DNA from: Setaria digitata
Lineage: Eukaryota > Nematoda > Chromadorea > Rhabditida > Setariidae
Direction of reading: 5' to 3'
Length of the DNA stretch: 41,152 bases
Assembly (NCBI GenBank): GCA_003640385.1
Contig: RCAB01000530.1
Location: 1 to 41,152 of the forward strand
A program made the translations under genes and the position numbers. Position 1 is the stretch's first letter. Each line of letters opens with the position of its first letter. Under the pieces are notes generated by a model. It made no database searches and was not told where the DNA came from. It saw only the letters and a list, made by a program, of their open reading frames with translations. Of the stretch, positions 11,531-20,775 are shown one piece after another.

Positions 11531-11801
11531 AGTACCACAATGTTGATTTCTTTCCGTAAAAGGGAACACAAATTAATTTGTTAACGGTCATTGACTGATA
11601 ACGGCCTCATTAATATTTATTATTTTGAAAGTTTGCATTATTAGGTTTAAATTTTTCCCTCCTGCAACTTTTTCCTTGCTATTATTATTATTATTGCTTT
11701 TTGTTATCAGAAATGCTTGTAATTTTCAATATCATATATTCAGGGTGCATATATATCACTTATCATTATCACCTAATAACATATGCATTTAATAATTGAT
11801 A

Positions 11802-11848
11802 CAATGTGTATATGTTGAAAATATTTTATTTTCAACATATACACATTG
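11802..11848. repeat. perfect 22-bp inverted repeat with 3-base loop
   Basis: Arm 1 is 11802-11823 and arm 2 is 11827-11848. All 22 positions pair and the loop is TTT. Outside the arms there is one A/C mismatch and then two or three more possible pairs. A transcript would form a near-perfect 22-bp hairpin. The loop is too short and the stem too isolated for a standard pre-miRNA, so a replication or repair palindrome is as likely. Confidence 0.8.
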
Positions 11849-13654
11849 CATTTATTATTTATCACTACCACCATCGCTATCATCATTGATAATTATTGTG
11901 ATGCATGAAAACTCATCGCTTTATAAGCTTTGCTCTGATTTTTATTCAGTAGAAATTAGCGATATTTATAAAAGAAATTAATTATACATATCAGTTTTAA
12001 ATCATAGATATAGCATATGCCAGTGAAACAAAGTATTGGTTTTCTTATTTTTGTTCAAGTTAGTGAGTTAATCATATGCCTACAAAACTTTATTTTAATT
12101 TCCTTTCTTTTTTTAAAAATATTTTGTGTGAAAAATTTCAATTCGCGTAACTTATGCTCGAAAAATTAATTGAATTCGCACTGCCGTTAATGTTGACACT
12201 ACTAAATCACCACTGCGATTTAAATGATAATTTAGTAATTAATTTTGAAAAATATAATAATTAAAATGATTACGATAACATTATAAGTGATTTTAATGAT
12301 TAGAATGTCTGATTAATATATGATCAGTAAATGTATGATTCCAATGTCTTATGTTTGTGACTAGTAATTTATAAATTTTGTTTTTAAAAATTTCATCTTT
12401 TATTTTGCTGCTGAGAAGCTTTTTCTAGAGAGTTTTATTTTAACCATGAAATTTTGAAGAAATTTTATAAATTTTGTTTGATTTTTCATTGAAGTCAGCC
12501 TTCTAACAGTTATCAATATCTAATGTCTATAAATTATCTATCTTCAATCTCTTAATATCCCAAAGATTTTATCAACAAATCCTGTATTTATCATATATCA
12601 TTTTTTTAATTCGCAGATTTCCACTAATACTAAACAGGAAAAAATAACAGCTAAATACGGGATATTTTTAGCGTAAGAAAATTTAAATTATTAGAAATTT
12701 CGAGTTTTCTTTTGAAAATCTAAATTATATTTCTAATTAATTTGATTAATTTATTCTTACTTTTCCTTATTGCGCTTTAAAAAAATCTCTTCGGTAACTT
12801 CAATATTTTTTTTCAAACTCCTACAATGAAGTTCTTTCCTTATCATACATACAGCTTTCAAGAAAAAGGAAAACAGAGTTAAGAAAGAAAAGAATTAAAT
12901 TTCGTCAATTCATTGATTTGACAATTTCGATTTATTTAAAATTTCAATTTTTCCATTTTCGCGAATTTTTCATCCTGTCTTTTTTCACTCTATATATTCT
13001 CTCAGATATTCCTCGTTGTAAGAGAATTGATAATCATTTATCAAGTTCAAGTTTTAAGTATAAGCTATGAAGCTTAAGCAGATTACTAAAAAATTTTATA
13101 AAACCTTAAACTGTTGCGGAATTCTGACTCAAATATAATAAATTAAATATAAATCACTTTAAAGACAGTTATTTTAATTTTGGAGCAATAAAATGTTCAG
13201 TTATCAGTAGAAGTAATCCTAATGAATTTCCTTCGTCGATTATCAGTCATGTGCCAATCGTAATTATCAGTTTGCTTACTTTTAATCGATTACAAATAAG
13301 CTTCAGCTTTCTTCTTTTCCTTTATTCCACAATTCCACATATATTAGCTCATTTATCCTTTTACCCTGAAATCGACAACTTTGCCAACCATCACACTAAT
13401 TAGATAATTAGTAATATAGGTAGTAGATGGAAAATTATATTAAGATCATGATAGATTTTATTATACTTCGAGTGATCACGATAACTATCAGCGTTATCGT
13501 CAACCAGTAGTTTTCTCTTACTGAAATGTGAAATTGAAATTTATTTTGGTTTTGTTTTTAACAGAAAGAGCGTAGGGTATAAACAACCTCTTTTACTGCA
13601 GAGAGCAAATTTGCAATAGAATAAAAGAATGATAAATATGATAGTTGAGAGAGA

Positions 13655-13870
13655 AATGAAATATTAGAAATGGATGGGAAAGAAGAAGTAGAAATATCGG
13701 AAATGGAAGATAGAAAAGGAATGAAAAATCGATGAAACGGAAATGAGAAATCGAAAGGAAAGGAACAACGGAAAAAATGGAAAATCTTCCAGAAAGACGA
13801 AAATGTGAAATTGATGGAAAGAAAATGAAAAATTGATCAGTAAGCAATAAAAAATCGATAAAATAGAAAT
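13655..13870. repeat. degenerate purine-rich minisatellite
   Basis: Imperfect units of the type AAATGARAAATYGATRRAA recur (for example at about 13720, 13740, 13800 and 13825), with GGAAA-rich spacers. The plus strand is almost all purine. Long Phe/Ser/Leu-rich frames on the minus strand here are by-products of the repeat and are not annotated as genes. Confidence 0.6.
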
Positions 13871-14097
13871 TGAATAATTGATTTTTTGCTCATGAAATAG
13901 GGGAAATAATTTTTCCATTTTTCTCTTTCGTTTGATAAAACGATACAGAAAGAATGCTTGTTTAGAGTAATGTAATAATTATTTGAATTTGGTTCAACAA
14001 TGAAAACTTGTTTATGACTGTTTACATTTGTGAAAGAGAGAAAAATGAATAATAAAACAAATTGTACGAGAATCTTAAACAATTCATTGGATGCCAT
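13837..14097 (-). CDS. possible first exon of a secreted protein
   Basis: The minus-strand ATG at 14097 opens MASNELFKILVQFVLLFIFL, then SFTNVNSHKQVFIVEPNSNN and YYITLNKHSFC. Residues 7-22 form a good signal-peptide core with a plausible cut after VNS. Donor-like GTATCG just after KHSF (near 13945) or GTAAAC after FTN would remove the low-quality tail that runs into the purine-rich repeat. No downstream exon could be joined in phase with confidence. The segments near 11430-11515 are one possibility. The signal peptide is the only real evidence. Confidence 0.3.
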   Translation of the reverse strand: MASNELFKILVQFVLLFIFLSFTNVNSHKQVFIVEPNSNNYYITLNKHSFCIVLSNEREKWKNYFPYFMSKKSIIQFLFYRFFIAY

Positions 14098-15553
14098 TTG
14101 ATAGGTGATGTGACATTTATTTAAACTTATTAATTTTAAGAAATTTCTGTTCCTTAAAAAAAAAAATGAAAGAGAGAAAAAAGAAAAAAATTGATATTTT
14201 AGGAAAGTTTTGATTTTGTTAGAAAAAGAAAAAAAAACAAAAGAAATCTAAAAAATGAACTAAAACAAATATTGTTTTCCGTTTTTAAATTAAAACTTTC
14301 CTTCAAAAAGTAATATCCTGTCATCTAATGTAAGAAATTGGTTTCTAAAAATTTCAGAAAAAAAACAATCAAATTTTGATTAATATCACGGTTGTATGGC
14401 TATAATCAGAAATTAATTTATATTTTACTAGCGAATGCAATGCTCTTCTCGAATCTACGAAATATATTTCGTAATGACTAATTTTTATCATTCGATTTTA
14501 AATTAATAAGTCATAATTTTTCTTTCCTTCGTCCAAATAATTTTCTTTGCCTTTTGCGTTTTAAATTAGTTTTTCTTTCTTCTTTTTGTTTTTCTTTTTT
14601 TTTTGTTTTTGTTTTTAAAGCTTTTATCCGAAATTTCTTGTTTCTTAAAATGTTTTGTGAAATTGTTTCACTGTTCATAAATTTTTTTTTTACTTCAAAT
14701 AGAAAATTTTCTGCACAATTACTTCTAAAAAAAAAAAATCTATATTAGTTTTTTTAGGATAGTAAGTAAATTTCCTATTATAAACAACAATTTTATTCTT
14801 ATCTGTTTTATCAGTAATATAAATTCTTCAGTCTGAAAGACAGAATATTACCTATTTTTGTTGTTTAGGAAATGAAACAAATAATATCTTTCTTGGTAAT
14901 TTATCATTTTTATTTTCCTACTTTCAATTTTATTTGTTTATTTTTTTACCCTAAATCTAGGCAGATGAAAAGAGAAAAGTCTGGGAGAAAATAAGTTCAT
15001 TTAATGAATGAGTAATTTGTTGTATTGAAAATTCGTTTGGAATAATGACTGAATCTCGTCCTCATAGATAGAAAAAGTTATAATTAAATTTAATTAAAGG
15101 AAAGAGAAATAAATAAGGTTGTGTAGGAAAGGAAATTTAGCATGTAGCATGCTTGTTGTCGAACGGGAGATTTAAGCACTGATAACAAATGATAAGAGTT
15201 GATAATCGATTAAAATTGGTATTTCTTTGTCTGTTTTTTTTTTTTTTTTGCACACTCTAAGTGATTAAAATTACCATTTCAATGAGGAAAACACCACAAA
15301 TGCCGGAAAAATGAATGTGAGACATAAAATTTAATGATAGCGTTTCAAATCAATTGTAAATTCATGCTTGGGAATTGATAACATCAGCGTTGTGTATTTT
15401 CCATATCATCCAATATCGTTGCATTATCATTAATTGTTCATATTGAATTACATTACCTCTCCTTCCTTTTCTATTTGAATGAAAAACGAGAAACAACTGA
15501 TGTCTTTATTTCTCATGTCATTAAACAACCACTAATTAGCGTGCTTTCTTTTC
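14098..15553. other. AT-rich intergenic DNA
   Basis: Homopolymer-rich sequence without a supportable exon. It presumably contains the promoter of the four-pass membrane protein gene that starts at 15571. Confidence 0.5.
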
Positions 15554-15555
15554 AG
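15545..15555 (+). promoter_or_regulatory. probable trans-splice acceptor (spliced-leader site)
   Basis: TTTCTTTTCAG, a near-consensus nematode acceptor, ends at 15555, only 15 bases before ATG 15571. No coding exon with a matching donor is seen upstream. This geometry is typical of genes whose mRNA receives a spliced leader. Confidence 0.55.
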
Positions 15556-15570
15556 ATTATTTTTTTCTAA

Positions 15571-17650
15571 ATGAGAACAAATTTCTTTAAATGGGGTGGC
15601 TATTTGCCACCTTTCCACAAATATGCAATTTTTTTAATTTGTGGTTTCGAACTTGTTGTTTCGGCTATGTCAATGGCTGTTGCTCAGAAATATTATGAAT
15701 TATGTACCATATTATTTCCAATAGCGATGTATATGTTTGATGATACCAAACAGAAGGAAATCGCGGGATTCATTTGGACGAACAAGGAACGAGAAATTCT
15801 TCAAACTGTTAGTTCTTTATTGTAATTTCTTTTTTCTTTTTTTTTCTTTTCCTTTTAAAGTGTTTTTTTCCAAAAATTTTAAAAACATTGAATTGGTGAT
15901 TATTTTAAATTTTATTTATTGTGTTGTAATATTTTAGCATGAGCGAAAATTATTGCTGTTATGGTGTACGTCAACAGCAGCGATATTTATAGCGATGTTA
16001 CTCATTATTCCATATTTCTTCAAATTTAAAAAACCAAAAACAACTAAACAGGTGGAAGTTTAAATTTTACAGGTTGTCTTCATTCTGATCAGCAGTTAAT
16101 TTCCATTTATCATCTTTTTAAGCTGATTTATTTTGAGTCCAAATTCATAACTATGAACATGAATATTAAAGCATCTACATTATTTTTTTCAAAAGATATT
16201 TTTCATCATCATCGAGTTCATAGCATTTTCTTCATCTTGGTGCAATAATGCTTCTGGTTGAGATTTGTAAGATTTTTCTTCTACAAATTAAGATATCCCG
16301 GACCATTTTTTTTTTTTTGAATAAATTTTCAATTTTGCAGCGATCATTTCGCTTGCTGATAATATATATATTGGCAGTCATATTTATCATTATAGTATCA
16401 TTTAATGGTGCAGCAATGATATGGCTTTATATAACAGCACCAGCTGATAACAAATTATTTTATGAATTATTTGACAGTTCGGTGAAAGAAGAAATATTTT
16501 TGACCGAAATTGAAAAAGGCCTAGACTGCATTTCTGATGATGATAAAGAACTTGATCCCACTGTTGTTAGTCCATTTTTCTTCAAATCTCAAACTTCATA
16601 AATTTTCAAATTAATTTAACAATTACTCTAAGGGATGGTAGCAAATGAAACCTTAACACAGCAAAGGCTTATGTGAATTAGATGAATAGGCTTTTTTTTT
16701 ATGGATAAATACTTATTATTCATGGTGTAATTGAGACGTTAATTTCTCTTCATGTCTCAAACTTCTCACTAAATCTATGATATAAAATTTGATATCATGA
16801 CAAAATTTTTGAAAAAAAAAAGAAAAATATCTACACGTTAAATTGTTTTGCAAAGGAAATTTATTGCTTTTCTAACAATTCAAATGAAGTAAATAATTTT
16901 AGTTAAATAATTTGTAAACAAATAAAAAATGCATCAGTTGTTAACGAATTCTTTCTTTTTGTAAATGAAAAATTTAAATTTAAAGGAATGTGACAATACG
17001 ATCAATCGATCAGTGATCAGTCGGAAATGGTTAAAGCCATTATTAATCATTTGGACTGTTGGTCATATAATTACATTGTTTCTGTTTGGTTTCGTCAATA
17101 AAGGTTTGTGCTATTAGACGAAAAATATGACGAATAGTGCTAAGACAGATTGGACTGAAACAAATTTAGCCATTTTTAAACCAATTAAAATTTTGAATTA
17201 ATTAAATTTTAAAATTCAATCAGTCCAGCAAAATTTTTATTTTTTTTTTCTCATTCGTATTGTATTACCCCTCGCTTCAATTATTCAATAAATTTACTTT
17301 TTAACAGTAGCGAAACAAACCTTTTTTTTGCTACTGTTAAAAACTAGATGTCATATAATAAGGAAGTTTGCGCTTATTTTTTTGTGATATTTATATTTTA
17401 AGTATAAAATACAAACTGATCAATTTAGGATCTAATGTTAATTTTATTGAAATTTGCCAAAAAACTGCCCAACATTTCTTGCAATTATCAGTTATTTTTG
17501 TTAATTTATTCGTATTCGCAAAAATTTTTTCTTCAATTTTTAATGAAAAATATCTGGGATAATTACAATGAAATTTTTCTAGATTTCGAAGACGATGAGA
17601 GAAATGGCAACTCGAAAGATGTAGCAGCCAAAAAGAAACTAATAATATAA
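15571..17650 (+). CDS. four-pass (tetraspan) membrane protein
   Basis: Five exons join in phase (15571-15807, 15938-16051, 16341-16565, 16986-17103, 17583-17650), giving 253 residues. Donors include two GTTAGT sites and the start follows a TTTTCAG acceptor. Hydrophobic segments lie at about residues 16-40, 84-108, 120-148 and 208-229. A short basic loop (KFKKPKTTKQRSFR) sits between the second and third, and a 57-residue acidic loop with two Cys (DCIS, C180, and ECDN, C194) between the third and fourth. The tail is charged and ends KKKLII. Topology and loop sizes resemble tetraspanins, but the CCG signature of the large loop is absent, so I call it only tetraspan-like. The acceptor of exon 4 (TTTAAAG) is weak. 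Reading on in exon 3 instead would end at a stop at 16601 and lose the fourth helix. Confidence 0.75.
17298..17343. repeat. 14-bp perfect inverted repeat in an intron
   Basis: TTTTTAACAGTAGC (17298-17311) pairs perfectly with GCTACTGTTAAAAA (17330-17343) around an 18-base loop. It lies in the last intron of the tetraspan gene and would form a stem-loop in its pre-mRNA. It could be a small mobile-element remnant or a structure that affects splicing. Confidence 0.6.
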
Positions 17651-18224
17651 ATCGGCTGATCTCATCAAATGTTACAGATGCTCAGTTTATATGATGCTCG
17701 TTATATTTTCACTGTTTATGCAATTTCTTAAAAACGAATTACATCGCTAAAATCTCGACAACTTTCTTCTCAAAAATTTGAACCGAATTAATGAGCAGTG
17801 ATCTTATGCATTAAGTAAGCAACCATCAAATTTCTATCATTACCTTTCGTAAGCATTCAGCGATGACATTTTGCAACTGAGTAATGCTAAGTAAATTTTT
17901 CCTATATTTTCCTTCGAAATTTTTTCAACAAATTAGTTGTAGAATATTTTATATTCACAAACAAACTTATGGAAATTATTATTTTGAGCAGAAATGATTG
18001 ACATTTATTGCTAACAAATTTCTTAATGGCATACTGTAAAATTTAGTACATAAAATTTGTCGTACAGTCTAAAATTTGTATTACATATGATTGTTGCTCA
18101 AAGAATAAATTTTATGTAATTTTTTAGCTCATTTACGATAAATTAATTGCAAGTTAACTATGATATGTGCTAGCTATTCGGTTTTATATACGTGTTGTAA
18201 TATTTGCTAGTATTTATATTCCAG

Positions 18225-18438
18225 TATACTCACATTCACCCGAACAGCAATACTTACTCCTGAAGACATAATTTCCAATCAGTATATCGATAGTGACATA
18301 TATGTTCAGAAATATGAGAACCCCATGTACCTTTCTATAATTACTATCCAATTTATACTTGATAATGATAAGCAGGAAATTTTAGAAAAGAATAATTACA
18401 ATTTCTCTCTCAACTTTAAATTAAATAATAGTCTCTAA
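18225..18438 (+). CDS. possible orphan terminal exon
   Basis: An acceptor TATATTCCAG ends at 18224. After it one phase (one base, then codons from 18226) is open for 70 codons to TAA. It includes RTAILTPEDIISNQYIDSDI, then YVQKYENPMY and ILDNDKQEILEKNNYNFSLN. The composition is mixed and charged, more protein-like than the surrounding frames. A possible 30-base exon just upstream (about 17864-17893, DDILQLSNA, donor GTAAAT) joins in the right phase, but nothing further upstream could be linked. It might belong to an alternative 3' end of the tetraspan gene or to a separate small gene. Open runs of this length also occur by chance in a window this size. Confidence 0.3.
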
Positions 18439-19226
18439 GGATGTCCATTAATTGCTTAAAACATCATAGCACAATACTGAAGTATAGTGTAGACCAAAAT
18501 GTCTGCAATATTTCTAACGACTAGAAGAAATCGGCAACTCAGTGACTAAATAGAAATAATGAAATAAGTTGAAATGCTCTATGCATTTTACCTTTAATAA
18601 CTTGATCAATGAATGAAAGTTCAACTCTTGAAGTGATAATAAGAAACATACTGGATATATTAAATAAACAGATAAACAAATAAACAGATCAGTGGAAAGT
18701 AAAAAAGCGAAGGAAACGAATAAATAAATTCTTTCGACAGTACCACTGTTAATATCAATGCAAGTACCACTGTCTTCTTCTACTCAATGACGAAAATGAA
18801 ATTTTTTGGTAAAAAAATTATCAAAAAAATTTCACAAATGACTTTTCTTCAAGTGGATTCATTATTTTTTATTAAATGGAGAAAATAAGAATAAGAATTG
18901 AGCTTTAATTGACACATGTTTTCTATCATCTTTTAATCTATTCGCTCGTCTCCCTATCCTTACTTGTATATTTTAAATACTGGTGGAGAAATATCCAAAA
19001 AAAAACTAGTTAAAATGATTATAAATTCCTTTTTTTTAAAGAATTTCCAATAGTTTCTTTCCAAAATTAGGAAGGCAATTAGATACCAACACAGTAGCTA
19101 TTTTTCATCTCCCTAAATGCTGCATTTCTTTATATATATATATAAAGAAAATATATATATATATATTTTATATATATGTCATATATAATGATATATATAT
19201 ATATTTTATATATATGTCATATATAA

Positions 19227-19265
<39 letters not shown>

Positions 19266-20775
19266 AGTTTTTACTCGTTTTTTATTCAGCCTATAAATTT
19301 ATCAGTTTATCAAACTGTGTATTAATTAATGCAGAACTCTGACTTCCTGAAAGAAGCTTCAAGTAATTTCTTTCAAATTTAAAAGTGCAAATTTTCGTTT
19401 GCTTTTGAAAGAAAATTAATGGCATTTTCTTTCTTTCTTCCAAAGTGAAATAACTTGACTGTCATTGATAAGAATCGCCGGCTATTGATAAGATAAGCAT
19501 ATTTGACATGATGAAGTGCCAATTAGATTAAACTATTAGCAGTAACAATTGTATTGCACTAAATGAAATAGTTCAGTCTTGTTACAGGTGGATTTTACAA
19601 GTGTTACAGGCAATTCATGTGTTTGATTACTTCTGACAATTATTTTTTACAGGAAAAGTACTAAAGTAGAAAGAAACACAATAAAATTATCCGTTCACAC
19701 TAAACCATTTCAGGGAATGTTGTTAATTATGCAAAATTTAGCAAGCAATATTTCATAAATTAATCATCGTTAATATTGCTGCATGTATTCAATTAGGAAC
19801 TAATTGTAAATTTCGAAATTTCATGTTGAAATTACAATTATTGAAATTTCAAATGAAAACGCATTTTTCAATTGGTTTCACTCTATGAAGTATAGCAAAA
19901 TTCAATTTCACTTCAATTATTCCTCAATGGAAAACGGGAGATAAGTATTTCCCGCGAAAAAGTAACACAACAAAATTTGTTTTATTACATTTTTCATCAA
20001 GAGCCAGTCGTATCGTTTTCTTGACAAATTATGGAATGGGAAAAGTTGAAAAGAAAGAAAGAAATAATCATAACAAAATAGAATAACAGCTTATCATTTG
20101 CAGATTAAGCATATATATATATATATATGCTCTTGTAATATAGGCTTGCAATATTAGATTTTTCCTTTCACTGCAGTGAAATTAATAGAATCAATTGAGA
20201 GTGGAATTCATTGAAAATGCGATCAAAAGGAATGAATACTCTTTTTGGTTAAAAAGGAAGTTATTTGATAGTTACATCATGTCAGATGAAATTATAATGA
20301 TGACAATTAAATGAGAATTTTTTGTAAATACTAACTGACAATTTCCTAATGTGAAATTTAAATTCATAAGAATACAAAAACATATTCGAGAAGGAAAAGG
20401 AAAAAATGAAAATTCCTGAAAAGTACAAGCAGCGATTTATTTGGCAGCACCAATTAATAAGCAGTTAAAAAAAAAAAAATTGATGATATTTTAAGGCTCT
20501 CCATATCTTTGAGACATGGTTTCTTTACTTGACCAAAATTTATAACACATTTAAAGATTTTTCGAGGATTTAATTTTCAAAACTAGTTTGTATTTCAGAT
20601 AGTTTAACTTTCATATTTAACAAACTTTTTCTGAAATATATGCAAACATTTTGATGGGTTGATGCTAGCATTTGTCACAAATCCCAAGAAAATATCCAAA
20701 TAACCAAATAACGGCAAAAGATGGTATAACTAAATTGATACAAACCTGATTAGTTTCAAAATGACTAAAAGAAAT
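18439..20775. other. AT-rich intergenic DNA
   Basis: No supportable exon. It contains a TA-microsatellite (listed) and a short (AT)n run near 20111-20128. A minus-strand AATAAA (plus TTTATT, 20436-20441) lies about 335 bases beyond the stop of the minus-strand gene ending at 20776 and may be its poly(A) signal. Confidence 0.5.
19130..19264. repeat. TA microsatellite with an embedded 38-bp tandem pair
   Basis: Long (TA)n runs enclose two head-to-tail copies of a 38-base unit that contains TATATATGTCATATATAATG. The tract ends in a pure (AT)n stretch and is likely to vary in length between individuals. Confidence 0.85.

Larger units (their letters stand above)
9906..13654. other. AT-rich intergenic DNA with scattered inverted repeats
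   Basis: No supported exon. Specific elements (palindrome, GC-elevated island, long inverted repeat) are listed separately. A further small hairpin is ACGATAAC (13478-13485) with GTTATCGT (13493-13500), inside a GATA-rich patch. Confidence 0.5.

Noticed and set aside
13593..13918. Long Phe/Ser/Leu-rich minus-strand frames.
   Set aside because: They are translations of a degenerate purine-rich tandem repeat and share its periodicity in two frames.
18214..18269. Minus-strand start MSSGVSIAVRVN resembling the first residues of a kinesin motor.
   Set aside because: No further motor exons (P-loop GQT..GK(T/S), SSRSH, DLAGSE) exist on the minus strand within reach, and it lies antisense to another open run. 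It is chance similarity over about ten residues.
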